Shown piece by piece: positions 10,856 to 22,949 of a DNA stretch of 64,000 nt (positions within the stretch are counted from its first letter, which is position 1; every line of letters starts with the position of its first letter). The DNA comes from Gautieria morchelliformis (Eukaryota > Basidiomycota > Agaricomycetes > Gomphales > Gomphaceae). The DNA lies in contig WHVA01000025.1 in the NCBI GenBank assembly GCA_015179125.1, positions 124,001 to 188,000 on the forward strand. The letters are read 5' to 3'. Made by a program: the position numbers and the translations under genes. A model generated the notes under the pieces. That model had not been told where the DNA came from and ran no database searches. It saw only the letters and a list, made by a program, of their open reading frames with translations.

Positions 10856-12398
10856 ATGAACTTGGCGGTCAAGCGATCTGTGCTGAGGTTGTCGACTCGT
10901 GGACTTGCTACTCATTCTGGGTCCAAAGAGAATTTCTCCAAAGCAATCGCTTCCGGTCCAGGCTTAGATGATTTTATCAAGGGTGAAGCGTTCGAAGAGG
11001 ACACCGTTGTTCTTGGCAATACAACACAGTACGTTAAAATCTAATCCTTGTTCGTGTGCCATCATTAATTGCTTATAGACCACGGCTTCCATCGTATCTC
11101 AAGACCACCATTCCCACCGGAGCGTCTTTCACAAAGATCAAGAAGGATTTACGAGGGCTGGGCTTACATACCGTGTGTGAAGAGGCCCGATGCCCTAACA
11201 TTGGCGAATGCTGGGGTGGAGGATCTGGCGCTAATGCAGCAGGAGATGAGGCAGCGAAACGGAAAGCAACGGCGACAATTATGGTAGGTACAGGCTTAAC
11301 GTTATGGCCGTCACTCACTGTTTTGTAGCTCATGGGTGACACATGCACGCGAGGCTGTCGATTTTGCTCCGTGAAGACTTCCCGCACGCCTCCCCCACTA
11401 GATATCCATGAACCAGAGAATACCGCAGAAGCAATCAAACGTTGGGGGTTGGGATACATTGTTTTGACCAGTGTCGACCGAGATGGCGAGTGCAATTCTC
11501 CTATTTTGAAATGAAACCTTGGATCTCATCTTTGGCAGACCTACCGGACGGCGGTGCTGCGCATTTCGCTGAAACCATCATGAAGATCAAACAGAAGTAA
11601 GTTTGCATGAAGAGTACCGTTGTTTGGAACAGTGATCACGAATATCCTTCCAAGAGCGCCTGAGACCAACGTGGAGGCACTTACTTCGGATTACGCTGGT
11701 AACCTAGCTTCCGTTTCCTTAGTGGCTCGCTCTGGGCTTGATGTTTATGCTCATAACATCGAGACGGTCGAGCGAATGACTCCCTTCGTCCGTGATCGGC
11801 GGGCAAATTTCCAGTGCGCTTTGATGTTCTAACCGCGATAAGCATTCGAAGCTGACAGTGGGGTTTTGAAGGCAATCGCTCTCTGTTCTGCGACATGCAA
11901 AATCTGAAGGCGTCCGAATCACCAAAACGAGCATCATGCTTGGTGTGGGCGAGGAGCATGCCGATGTTATGCAGACCCTGGAAGGTTAGCGTGCCAGGTC
12001 CTTAATTTACGAAGACCGACCCTCGTCTCTAGATTTGCGCAAGAACGATGTTGACGTAGTCACATTTGGCCAATATATGCGGCCTACCAAGCGTCATATG
12101 AAGGTAGCACGGTATGTACTCCCTGATGAGTTTGATCGATGGCGACTCCTGGCGGAGCGGATGGGATTCTTGTATGTGGCCAGTGGGCCATTGGTCAGAA
12201 GCAGTTACAAGGCAAGCCAAGTACATTGAGTTGTCATTGAGTTCGCGCTGATGGTGCCTATGCGAGCAGGCAGGAGAATTCTTTATTGATAATGTGCTTC
12301 GAGGCAAAGGCGTTCAAAGACGAGCTGGGCAATCGGTAAGGAAGACATCTGCTGAGGGTGCCATTGCCGATCTAGTCCGAGTCGCTTCCGAGCCATAA
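10856..12398 (+). CDS. LIP5: Lipoyl synthase (radical SAM), 390 aa, eight exons
   Basis: Mitochondrial lipoyl synthase inserts two sulfurs into octanoyl chains on lipoate-dependent proteins such as PDH E2 and glycine cleavage H protein. Exons: 10856-11028, 11079-11283, 11329-11485, 11539-11596, 11655-11813, 11872-11984, 12033-12211, 12270-12398 (1173 nt). The auxiliary cluster motif is [12 protein letters not shown] (Cys 91, 96, 102), the radical-SAM motif is CTRGCRFC (Cys 132, 136, 139), and the auxiliary-cluster serine lies in 'RSSYKAGEFF' near residue 345. The first ~30 residues (basic, Ser/Arg-rich) fit a mitochondrial presequence. Introns 3 and 7 are best read as GC-AG (GCGAGT at 11486, GCAAGC at 12212): those choices restore family sequence exactly. 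An alternative for intron 7, starting at a GT nine bases later, would add three residues. Confidence 0.93.
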
Positions 12399-12571
12399 TC
12401 CCTCCCCTTAGAGGTTTTTGTTTACTATATTAGAGTGCAATTTACATGTACACACTACTATATGAGTTCGCCGCTTCAGAAGTTGGAAGTCGGCGATATT
12501 TACTTACAAGGGCCACTTACGTAACCGTTCAAAAATTTTGTTTCCGTCTCCCGCACACGACTGGGCAAACC
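12399..12571 (+). promoter_or_regulatory. Intergenic gap before UTP17
   Basis: About 170 bases between the lipoyl synthase stop and the UTP17 start; presumably the 3' end of one gene and the promoter/leader of the next. No specific element recognised. Confidence 0.4.
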
Positions 12572-15500
12572 ATGGAGGCTGGTTCGTCGCAGGCGGCCAC
12601 GGCGGCACCGGGGCCACTACATGAATTACCGAGAAAGGAGAGAAAGCCTCGACACAAACTAAAGAAAGGAAAAGAACGCGAACAGGATGGGCATATACCA
12701 TTGGCACCTAAAGTTACCTTGGGTAGTGCTGCTGCCGCTGATGATCCCTCAACTTGGGCATGGGCGGCACTTGCAGACATTTCTGTGAGCAATCGACCGC
12801 CTGTATTCACGAGTGACTGTCGGTGCGTGTGTTGCTATATGGCGGTTTGTCAGCCACTTAGTGTGATGCCATGCAGTTACTTTTTCTTAATAGCGGGGTC
12901 GGCCGTGAAGATTTATGCTACAGCTACTGGCCAAGTTGTCTCTACTTTATCTTGCTCTAGCTCAGGTGTTGCGTCGTCTTCGTCACAGTTGGCGGATGGA
13001 CACACGGATGATATCACCGCGGCTTTTATAAACCCTCGAAATACGTTCCAACTAATGACAGCGTCTCTGGACGGTCGAATTAAGATCTGGGATTACTTGG
13101 AGGCAGCGTTATTGAGCACTATTGAAGTAGGAGAACCGATCACACATATGTGTGCGCACAAAAATGTGCTAGACCATGTGTTTGTGGCGACTTCGTCGCA
13201 AAAAAGGCACAAAAAACGTGATGGTGAATCCTGGTACCTTGTGATGGCAAATCTAATTTCATCTTTATCCAGCTTCTAAAGTCCCCAAGGAGCAGTCCAA
13301 GGTGTATCGAGTGTCCTTGCGCTCTTCGAGAGCTACAGCAGACGACCTTGTCCACAAACCTGCCGAGATCTTGAAAGTCGGAAAGATGCGATCCACTACT
13401 GGTCTAGCAATTTCACCGTCTGGGGCGTGGCTGGTTGCGACTGGCGGGCCCAAAGCCTACGTCTGCTCTATAACATCCCTGGCCGCTGGTTTCACCAAGT
13501 TTGTGTCAAACGAAATATTGACATGCCTTGCATTCCACCCCTCAGAGGAATATTTTGCAACTGGCGACCAAAAGGGGCAAATACGATTATGGTATTGTCT
13601 CAATCCTGAGCAGATATCGTCCCGATCGCAGGGAGAGAATCGTGCTCTGACTACCACTTTACATTGGCATGCCCATGCTGTCTCGTCTATCGCATTCACG
13701 GCGAATGGGTCATACTTGTTGAGTGGAGGAGAGGAGGCGGTCTTGGTCATCTGGCAGTTGCATACAGGTAGACGAGAATTCGTGCCGAGAGTCGGCGCAC
13801 CAATCGTTAGTATTGCTGTCGCGAGCTATCAGTCTTCAGATGAGGAATATCTGCTGCTGCTGTCCGATGGAACAATCTCCTTTGTGGGCTCTGGCAGCCT
13901 TCGTGTATCACGGAGTTTCTCGAGAATTAAGCACGGTAAGCCGCCCCTCATGTTGAATTCTGGGTGTCTGACTTGGCAGGTTAGACCCCAGTTACTGGTC
14001 GTCGGGCCCTGCACCTCTTGCGGTCCACACTCAAACATCTACCGTCCTTTTACCGTCTTCCCATCCGTCCTCGCTATTGATTTATGCGCCCCTGACATCC
14101 ACCCTCGTCGCCGAGCTTGAAGTCTCACCGTCTAACCGGGTATCCAGAACAAATGAGAAGCCTATAGAGCCGTCACGCGTCGATCATGCCGTAACCAGCG
14201 ATGACGGACAATGGCTTGCGACAATAGATGGACGGGAAGGAAGTGATAATTTTGAGAGAGAGACATACATGAAAATCTGGCAGTGGGACCCAGCCTCATC
14301 AACTTGGACACTGAACAGTCGGATAGACAGGCCACACGGTATTCACCGGGTCCATGCTTTGGCATTTACTCCAGCAGGGGAACGACCTTTTCTTGTGTCG
14401 ACGGGTGGTGACGGTAACGTGAAAGTGTGGAGAATTACATCCATATCCACTAAGAAAGGCGGCCAGGAAGAAGGTCAGTTACCGCGTTGCACAAGCTATA
14501 ATTGCTAATTCCTCCCTCCATTAGTCTTTTGGGTATGCCGATCAACTATGGCATATCGCTCCGAAATACCCACTGACGCAGTCTGCTCACCTGACGGATC
14601 TCTACTTGCCGTGGCTAACGGTAGGCATACGGCGATTTATGAGTTATCGAACAATGTCCTCCGAGTGGTGTTGACCTGCCCTGAAATTGAGGAAGTCCTC
14701 CATGTCACGTTCGTTGGGAAGAGTGGTCGGTATGTCGCTGTTGCAGATCATCGAACTGTCGTTTTGTGGGATCTGGTTTCGATCAGTGGTATGTCCTATC
14801 TTATAGTTTTTAAGGGATATTTCAATCTCTCTTTCAGTTTCGTGGCAGCATACCGTCTCGCGCACCATAAGCCATATCATATCTCATCCTCGAGAGGACA
14901 CATTCATAATCATGTACGACAGCAAGCATGCTTCATCCACAGCAATTCGAAAGTTCAGTGCCACTTCCGCTAATCCCATTTTCTCCCGGGCATTGCCATT
15001 CAAGTTACGGAAAGTTGTTTGGTATCCATACATGTCTACCGGCAACGATTTCACACTCGTTGGAATAAATCACAAGTGGTCCAGCGTGGTTCTCGGCGAT
15101 CGCATCAATCTTCCACAGGCGGATGGTTCCTCGGCGAGAGAGATCTCTGGCGATAACAATCCGTATCAGAAGAATCTCTTCCAGGACATTTTTGGAGTTT
15201 CCGCATTCCAAAATATGACGTCACAACCCGTTGTTACAACGTCCTATACTCGAGATGATCCATCTGCCGATCTCCTCAAATCCAGGAACCCGCTGGAGGC
15301 GCCCGCGTATCTTCTGCCGCCATTACACACCCTGTTCGACCCACTGGTTGACTGCTTGCTTCAAAAGCGAGATGCACGGCCTCTTTCCGAGGCAAAAGAT
15401 GACAATGAGCAAGTCGAAGAAGAGGATGTCATCATGGAAGATGCTCCGCCATTACGTGCCAGAGCGGCACGTGTGCTACTAGACGAGGAAATGGATGGGT

Positions 15501-15822
15501 TTGTTGAGCTCTTCAAACAACAGACGTTTTGTAAGTTCTGTTCCATAACACTCTCAGCACTCATTCACGTTGCTTGCTTTCAGCATCAATTGGGAACAGC
15601 GTAGTGATCCCCAAATCCACGAGTAAGCTGAATGGGAACGGTATCACGAAGATTGTGAATGGAAGCCACCATCACGAAACCTTACTCTCTGTAACTTCTA
15701 CGCCACCATCGGTCAACGGAAGGAATCATGCACCAAAACAACCAGCAGAGCAAGGCAAGCATGTGCAGGAGTCGAGTCCAACTATAGTGGGGAAGAAACG
15801 GAAAAAAAAGTCCATGGGTTAG
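12572..15822 (+). CDS. UTP17: UTP17/NAN1 (WDR75) small-subunit processome WD40 protein, 981 aa
   Basis: Component of the t-UTP (UTPA) complex of the U3 small-subunit processome, needed for rRNA transcription and 18S processing in the nucleolus. Exons: 12572-12822, 12877-13223, 13273-13935, 13985-14473, 14525-14788, 14838-15530, 15584-15822 (2946 nt, all introns GT-AG, 49-54 bp). A basic, low-complexity start ('KERKPRHKLKKGKERE') is followed by WD40-type repeats over most of the protein: 'LMTASLDGRIKIWDY', 'FATGDQKGQIRLW', 'LLSGGEEAVLVIWQ', 'VSTGGDGNVKVWRI', 'VAVADHRTVVLWDL'. The conserved 'DEEMDGFVELFKQQTF' segment lies near the C-terminus and a KKRKKK basic signal ends it. Slightly longer than the yeast and human proteins. 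The ATG was chosen because it opens the basic tail region immediately; an upstream in-frame ATG exists at 12446. Confidence 0.88.
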
Positions 15823-16126
15823 GTCTTGCCACGTCCAATATACTCACCATGTGGTCTACATCACCTTTTTATTGCCTATTCGCCGTCTCAAGGGAATCCC
15901 ACAGTGATATGCTGCAGTATCTTCGCGTAAACTTTGTAGGCAATTATAGATACGCCCTAGTGGCCAAAAATATCGAATTAGGAACTCCGCTAATATATAA
16001 CGCGCCTGGGGTTCTCGAGGGCTCATCTCATCTTTCTCCCGTCCGCCGTCCTTGTAACTCCCTCGCAACTTTCTGCCTCGTCTGCGTAGTCTCTCTTTTA
16101 CCCTCTACTCCTCAACCTCTTTAGCT
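15823..16126 (+). promoter_or_regulatory. Intergenic, promoter and CT-rich leader of the lyase-like gene
   Basis: About 300 bases. 'ctaatatataacgcgcc' near 15990 looks like a TATA region, and a CT-rich stretch (16020-16120) just before the ATG is typical of strongly expressed basidiomycete genes. Confidence 0.45.
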
Positions 16127-18663
16127 ATGGCGGGACGCAGTTCGTATGATTCTGCTCACCTTCCCCTCTCCAATGCTCAGTACCAGTCGACCCCAAACCC
16201 AAACACTCCTTACCGCTCAGGTGATCCATACTACAACGAGTCCGGATACCTGCCTCCCCCAGCCAAGAAGAGGGGTCTCAGTCCTTGGATCAAGTTCGGT
16301 GTGCCCGTCCTTCTTCTCGTCATCGTTGGCGCCGTAGTTGGTGGTGTCCTGGGCTCCAGAAACCACAACAAGAACGCCTCCACGTCTTCTTCAAGCAGTG
16401 GAAACTCCAATCCTGCTGACGCTAGCTCAGCAGTGAGCGCAAAGAATGCCCTTGGTGTATTCCCCGTGTCTACAGACAGCTATGAGCTGCCTGTCTACCC
16501 TTCGACTGTAGGTCCAATTGAAATATATTCGTGACTTGGACCTTGATATCTCATATATAGACTAACACCGCTGCTTTCACCATTCCCACTTTCCAAGGCA
16601 ATAGTGTCAAGACATGGCCGTCAGATCCTTTTGCCCCCTCCTCCCCCAGCATGACGACGCCGCGTTCAGATCGACCACGTCTCATCGCGCCAGCATACAA
16701 ATGGCAGGCTCTGCCCGACCTTATCCGCAGCGATCCTTATCTCTCAGAATGGAACGCCACCATCTTTGGCAATGCCACTACATGGAAGGCCATGGGTACA
16801 GTACCTTATGTGGCGGATGGCGGTCTTACTGGCAGTGGTATATTGGACGTGTCTCGTCAAGTGAAGGAGCGCATTAAGGCTTGGTCGTATGCCTACCGTT
16901 TGACCAACGACAGTTCTTGGGCCGAACGTGCTTGGGAGGAACTTTTCGTACGTATTTCAGGGCCCTGTGTAACATTTGATGTTGATAGGCCTTCGTTAGA
17001 CTGCGTCCGGAAATAGCACCACGCCTTTCGGTAACACTGGTGATAACTGGAATACCCAGCACTTCCTCGACGTTGGTGAAATGACTGCAGCTTTTGCCAT
17101 TGGGTACGACTGGTTGTACGATTATTGGACACAGGACCGCCGTACGGCTCTCATGTGGACGATACTCGAACTGGGTATTTCTAAAGGCATCCAGGCATAC
17201 AATGGTGCCTCTTTCGGTTGGTGGAATAACAATGTAAACGGGAACTGGAACTGTGTATCCAACGGAGGCTTGGTTCTTGGTTCGCTTGCTCTTCTTGGAG
17301 ATGACCCTACTGGCCAAGCGGCACAAATGATTAACCTTGCTGTGCCTAATGCCGTTCAAAACTGCGCCATGGGTCCGTCTACTGACGGCACGTGGTCAGA
17401 GACGGCGAACTACTGGTACTTTGGTACAACCGGCCACGCCGAGATGACCAGTGCGTTAATGACGGCGACGGGATCCGACTACGGTCTTCTCAACACCAAC
17501 AACAACTTCAACAAAACTGGTTTATACCATATGTACGTCACAGGCATGACCTCGCTCTTCAACTACGGCGACCACGGTCCCAACAAGTATAGTACGACCG
17601 CCAACTCTATGATATTTTATGGAGGAGCGTACAGCACCCCGTCGTATATGCTTTTCCAGCGCGACCACCAGGATGCCGCGGAGCCAACGGGTATGTTCTG
17701 GTATGATCCCAGCGTGACCGGTGCGTTCTGGGACGGAATGCCGATCGACCACTACTTCGCAGATAGCGAGGACAACTGGGGATCGATGCGTACCAGCTGG
17801 ACCGACAATACAGGTGTATACGTGGCGATGAAGGCTGGCAAGAGCATTGGGCACCAAACACACGGCGATCTTGATCAAGGTGACTTTGTGCTGGATGCGA
17901 TGGGTCAACGTTGGGCGGGCGAGCTTGGGTCGGGTGACTACCTGTCGACCGGGTATTTCTCCTCTGAGACGCAGGATTCTCAGCGTTGGCTCTACTACCG
18001 GAAGAGGACCGAGGGCCAGAATTGCGTACTTGTTGGTGGGCAAAATCAGAACGCAGCTGCCGCACCGACCGGTCAGTTTGGGACGACTGGTGAAGCACAG
18101 GGTTCGAGCACGGTTTACAGCGTGCCCGGGTCGTCCACCGCATTTTTCACGGCCGACCTGGTTTCGGCGTACAACCAGACGTGAGTTCGCCCCGACCATT
18201 CGAGTGGCATATGCTGACGTTCTATCTGCGCAGCACGTCGTATAAGCGGGGTATCCGCATGATTAATGGCAGGAAGCAGGTTCTCCTCCAGGACGATATC
18301 AATGTACAGGCTGATATACAGTGGCGCATGCACACCAATGCGACCGTCGCTATAGACAGTGCTGGCACCACTGCTACACTCACTCTTGGCGGCCAAACGA
18401 TGCAGGTGCAACTGATCAATGCTCCGGCAGGGGCCAAGTTTACGACCCAAGATGCCGTGAGGCTCTCCACGGATCCTGCCCTGCCTTCGAACCAGAGTGA
18501 CCAACCGAACCCGGGGGTGACGGTGCTCACGATTGCCCTCGGCCAAGGAACGTACAGCCTCCAGGTGCTGTTCAACCCGCAGTGGAGTGGCATGTCTGCC
18601 AGCTCGTTCGTGACACCACCTGTAGTGCCATTGGACAATTGGAGTTTGACAAGTCACAATTAA
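16127..18663 (+). CDS. Heparinase II/III-like polysaccharide lyase, type II membrane-anchored, 792 aa
   Basis: Exons: 16127-16507, 16561-16947, 17000-18180, 18234-18663 (2379 nt; three GT-AG introns of 52-53 bp). A ~55-residue Pro/Tyr/Ser-rich cytoplasmic tail with basic 'KKRG' precedes a membrane segment (about residues 57-76, 'FGVPVLLLVIVGAVVGGVL'), then a Ser-rich stalk, so the catalytic part should be extracytoplasmic. The middle resembles the alpha-helical toroid of alginate-lyase-like folds ('FAIGYDWLYDYW', 'GWWNNNVNGNWNCVSNGG') and the C-terminal part the heparinase II/III beta domain, with the characteristic His/Asp segment 'HQTHGDLDQGDFVLDA'. By family it would cleave acidic or uronic-acid polysaccharides by beta-elimination; the substrate cannot be read from sequence. 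Family assignment is from motif memory. Confidence 0.78.
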
Positions 18664-19063
18664 CATGGACATCTGCTCTTATTTTGTTCCGTATTGTTTC
18701 CGTATACTATTAGTTTGCCCTTCGTAGTATTCATGAATGGCATATCCTAAACGTATATGGATATATCTTGTTGTCAACACAACCGGTTGAAAGTCAGATG
18801 TCACTTTTGCCGCTTTCCTCCCCCGTTGCCCGTTTGCATTGATAAGAGCTAGATCGCTCGCTGTGTTTGGTAGAGCCAAGTATAGTCAACCGTCTCCGTA
18901 CGTTTTAACTTAATCCTCCAACCCTTGTTTTGACTTTCCCGCCTTGTTTTCGCGGCTGGCACCGAAACTTGATATCATCCCGCTTGTTTGCGCTCCACCA
19001 CCACCTCGACCATAGAACTACCAGCCGTCGACTCGAGGACGTGTCCTCCTCTCCACGAACACC
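18664..19063. other. Intergenic, no gene seen
   Basis: About 400 bases of AT-balanced sequence holding the lyase 3' end and, after 18900, a CT-rich leader before the next ATG. Nothing else recognised. Confidence 0.5.
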
Positions 19064-20247
19064 ATGCTCAGAACCATTACGCTCGTTTTCGCACTCTCCC
19101 TAATTCTCACCGTTGCCGCCCACAGCGACACCCCCCTCTCCCGTCGTCATGCCCCCGCCGTCAACCGCATGATCAAGAAGCGTGCAGGCTTGATATCGAT
19201 AATTGACAACGCTGCTGCGCCTCAAGATCCCGCTCAGCAGGCGTCGGCGAATGTCGCGGCAACGTCGGCCTCGCCTACATCGAACACAGACACCGTCACG
19301 CCGGCCAACACCCAGTCCTCGGTCAATCCCCAGCCCACGGCGAAGTCTGCCACAACCAACTCCGTGGCTACACAGACGACGTCTGCAGTGAGTCCAAAAC
19401 CTGTCGTTTGTTCACTAAATTTATTCCTATCCAGTCGGCTCAATCAAGCTCTGCTTCAACTGCAATCATCCCCAGCATCTTGAACTCCGTTCTCCCTCAA
19501 TCCGCCAACAGCACCACTTCCTCCTCTTCCTCCACCTCGTCTACATCTACCTCTTCCTCCTCCACCTCTCTTACTTTGTCCTCTAGCTCGTCAACTCCGT
19601 CATCAACTCAGTCGAGCACGCCTACTGCAGCTCCCCAGAGTCAGACTGGCGGCGGTGCCATCACTCTCACCACGACGACACCCGCCGCTTCCGCTACTGC
19701 CTCGCCCGCCTCCGCCTCAGGCAGCGTCACCAAGCTGCAGCGTAATACGATCATCATCCTCGTCGCCATTGGAGCCTCCATTGGTGCCGCAGGCATCATC
19801 TGGACTATTATCCGTAAATGGAAGTTCAGGCCATCAAGCTCCTTCGAGGACCGCATGCAACCGATCGACTGGCAGCCGACCACAGAACCGCACGAGGACC
19901 GCGACATGACCGAAAGACTCAGCCGCAACGGTAGCACCCGCTCCCATGGTTCATTCACGTCGGGCAACAATCACGGCAGCAATCACGACAACCTCACTGT
20001 TGACTTGCCGCCGCATGACTTCACCCCGGGCGCAGCTCACCTCGCCCCCGTCGGTGGTTACGCTGATTTGCAGCGTGGGCCCAGCCCTCAGCCGGATCTG
20101 CACCGTGGCCCGAGCTTCCGGACGCCGGGTGACTATCAATATGAGATCCCCAACCCCCATGGTCAATACTACGCGGGTGCGGGCGCAGGCATGGGTGCGG
20201 GCGTAGGCGCGTACCAGGGTGGTTACGATGCGCACAGGGGGTACTGA
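19064..20247 (+). CDS. Ser/Thr-rich single-pass membrane protein, 378 aa
   Basis: Exons 19064-19387 and 19435-20247 (one 47-bp GT-AG intron; 1137 nt). Residues 1-20 are a clear signal peptide ('TLVFALSLILTVAA'). A ~190-residue Ser/Thr/Ala-rich ectodomain, likely O-glycosylated, leads to one membrane span near residues 213-235 ('IIILVAIGASIGAAGIIWTI') followed by a basic stop-transfer 'RKWKF'. The cytoplasmic tail is hydrophilic, with Asp/Arg/Ser-rich parts and a Gly/Tyr/Ala-rich end. The layout resembles fungal Mid2/WSC-like wall-stress sensors, but no WSC Cys domain is present, so a sensor role is only an analogy. Another possibility is a structural cell-surface mucin. Confidence 0.8.
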
Positions 20248-20549
20248 GGGTGTAGACCGATACCCCCGCTTTCTTTCACTTTCACCTCGCACTAAAAGCG
20301 TGCCTCCTTTGCCGCTGGACGGGGGTCGCTCATGAATTGAAGTCCTCTGCTGCATCTGGTTCTTGTTCATGTTGCGGACGCTTCATAGTAAATATATCTC
20401 CTTCATTTCACCCCATGTCCATATTATGATTTACGCCTGTGGTGTGGATCCTAGAAATGATGTGGGCCAGACTGTGTCTGTTGTTGGCTCAGATGAGATT
20501 TTGACCAATGTTGAGTATTCAACGGAGTTTCAAATGACCGATGTAAGAG

Positions 20550-20665
20550 AAGCGGATGGATTCTTGACCAATGACATAGGAAATAAGGTTTCCAGGGATA
20601 AGTAATACTCGGCTCCGTCCTTTGCTGCGCTACTGTATCGGCACGTCCCTGCACCCTTGCTTCGA
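20550..20665 (+). repeat. Fragment matching the region upstream of the LINE
   Basis: 'aaggtttccagggata' followed by 'gtaatac.cggctcc' and 'gctg.gctact' at 20586-20640 recurs at 47387-47440, immediately upstream of LINE ORF1. A 'ttcttgacca' word precedes both copies. It is probably a small remnant of the same LINE's 5' region or of a repeat both sites share. Confidence 0.55.
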
Positions 20666-20840
20666 ACTTCCGCTCGCTTTGGAAAAACGTGCCGTCGGCC
20701 CGCCTGTTCACACATATTTCAATGGTTTCTGGCGTTGTGGCTGAATCCCGAGGCTGGTACTCTAGCCGTGGGTTCCTGGATTTGAAATTCACGCATCTCT
20801 ATAAAGTCAACAGCTCTCTGGGGCTCAGGATTGGTGATGC

Positions 20841-22937
20841 ATGATGATGCTTTTCGCCCTTTCCCAAAGTCTACTTTTCTTGACGACCTCGGTGGTAGTT
20901 GCTGCAGTTTCGTCACAGAGATGTCGCTCGCAGCCAGGTGATGCCTCTTTCCCAACAAGTGACCAACTGGCCGCACTCAATTCTTCAATCGATGGTCGTT
21001 TAATAAATGTCGTGCCTTCCGCAAAGTTTTGCATGACCCTCCCGGGAGGCTGTACAGATACCGAGTGGCAAAGTGGCATTTTCAGAGATAATGTCCCCGG
21101 TGCCATGCTTCAAGTAAGCATCTTATTATTCATCAGGAATACTGATGTCACCTTGTATGCGTTATGGACAGGTCAACTGGGAGCAGGTACCGTGATGAAT
21201 TACTATTACCTGCATAGCTGTTAATTGCAGGTTCTCAACTCAGGACTACGATTCGAACCCGCCATCTCTCTGTTTCCGGAACTCCACCAACTGCGGGCAA
21301 GGGAATGTCCCTATTTTTGGTGTGAATGCTTCTACGGCTGCACAAATTCAGGTAAGAGCCCTCATCAACGAACGGATCCATGCTAACCCTTGTACGACAG
21401 GCTGGCGTACGCTTCGCTCAAGCTCACAACCTCAAGATCGCGATTAAAGCTTCAGGCCATGATTATCTGGGTCGATCCACTGCAAAGAATTCAATACTCA
21501 TGTGGACACGGAACTTCCAGAATATCACCTTTCACGACTCCTTCCAGGTAGGGCAAAAAATTATGGGTAGTGCTGTCACCGTTGGCAGCGGTGTTGGCAT
21601 GCAGACGCTGTACATGGCAGCCAAAGCTCAGGGCAAAATATTCTCTGGGGCAAGAGCTAACACCGTCGTCCTTGCGGGAGGATACGTCCAGGGAGCTGGT
21701 CATGCTCCACTTGCCCCCACTTTGGGCCTTGCCGCGGACAATGCTTTAGGTAAACACACACTACTTACCAACGTTCTTTTCCCCCTAAAATGTTACGCAG
21801 AGTTCCAGATTGTAATTGCAAACGGGAGCCTTGTAACTGCCAACGAAGCTTCGAATCCCGATCGTAAATGATTTACTTATAGTTTCGTGTCCCTGTTTAC
21901 CTTCTGCATGCAGTTTTCTGGGCCTTGCGGGGTGGCGGCGCCGGCAGCTGGGGAGTCATCATCAGTGCAACTTTCCGCGTATTCCCCACTTTTGATGCTG
22001 TCGTCTATACCACCACCATTACTGTAAATTCGACGGAAGATGTACGTACATTGAGCACGTTGCATGCGCAGCACATATTCGACATGGATCCGCTTCACCC
22101 TGGTCAGTATTACAGCTGGGTGGCTACCCTGCCTACCTTCACGGGGGTTTCGGAAACCCACTTTCCCAATACGAGTATCGAAGCTGTGAATGCAACCCTC
22201 GCGCCATACTTGAATGCCGCGTCTGAACTTGGGTTCCATTTCGACACGGTCTCGATTACTCGGTCACTCGTCAACGATATACTAATCGGGCTCACCCCTG
22301 ATGACCCGGGAGGAGTCGAGCTTACCAGAGGGTCAAGACTGTTGTCGGATGACGTTTACCGTCAAAATGCGACAGCTATTGGGGTGGCATACAAGATGCT
22401 GCTTGATGGGGGTGTATCAGTGTTAGTGTGAGGCCTATTTCACGGTGGTCCCAGCTACTCACGAGAGCCGTAAACCTTATAGTATCTCCGAATGTCTTGT
22501 TGCAGGTGGCCAAGTGTCCAGAAATGCGAACATAAGCTCTGCAGTCACTCCCAAATGGCGTACGGCTAAAACACACGTGAGTCCACCACACCCTGGAGGT
22601 GACTACCCATCACTCAAATGGTTACTAACGAAATCAGGTCAGCATCGATTTACTGTGGTCTGAGTCAACAACTCCGGACGAGGTCGAGGCAATCCGTGAG
22701 GATATGACACACAACAAGGTTCCCATTCTCGCCGCGTTAGCAGGTCCAGGGAGTGGCTCCTATTCGAACGAGGCAGATGTCCGCGAGCCAGATTTCCAGA
22801 CAACTTTCTTTGGACCTAATTTTGCGCGTCTCAGCGAGATCAAGAAGAAGTATGATCACGAGGAGCTTTTCATTGTTGGCGCAGGGGTTGGCTCAGAAAA
22901 CTGGGACAGTGATGGGTTATGCAGAGTCGGCAAGTGA
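20841..22937 (+). CDS. Secreted FAD-linked oxidase, berberine-bridge type (PCMH fold), 558 aa
   Basis: FAD_binding_4/BBE oxidase; relatives oxidise alcohols, sugars (AA7) or alkaloids using O2. Exons: 20841-21113, 21172-21186, 21244-21351, 21401-21749, 21801-21863, 21914-22411, 22506-22576, 22638-22937 (1677 nt). A hydrophobic signal sequence covers about residues 1-25. Motifs: 'RCRSQPGDASFPTSDQL' at the mature start, 'VNWEQDYDSNPPSLC', 'IKASGHDYLGRS' whose His is the usual covalent FAD ligand, 'GGYVQGAGHAPLAPTLGL', 'NPDLFWALRGGGAGSWGV', and the BBE tail 'NWDSDGLCRV'. There is no Cys in the GGYVQGAGH stretch, so monocovalent rather than bicovalent FAD is expected. Exon 2 is 15 bases (VNWEQ). 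Substrate unknown. A Ty3 fossil starts directly after the stop codon. Confidence 0.9.
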
Positions 22938-22949
22938 GTCAGATGGTGA

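Noticed and set aside
17522-18199. Minus-strand frame of 225 codons
   Set aside because: Lies entirely within the lyase-like gene on the other strand and has no family features.
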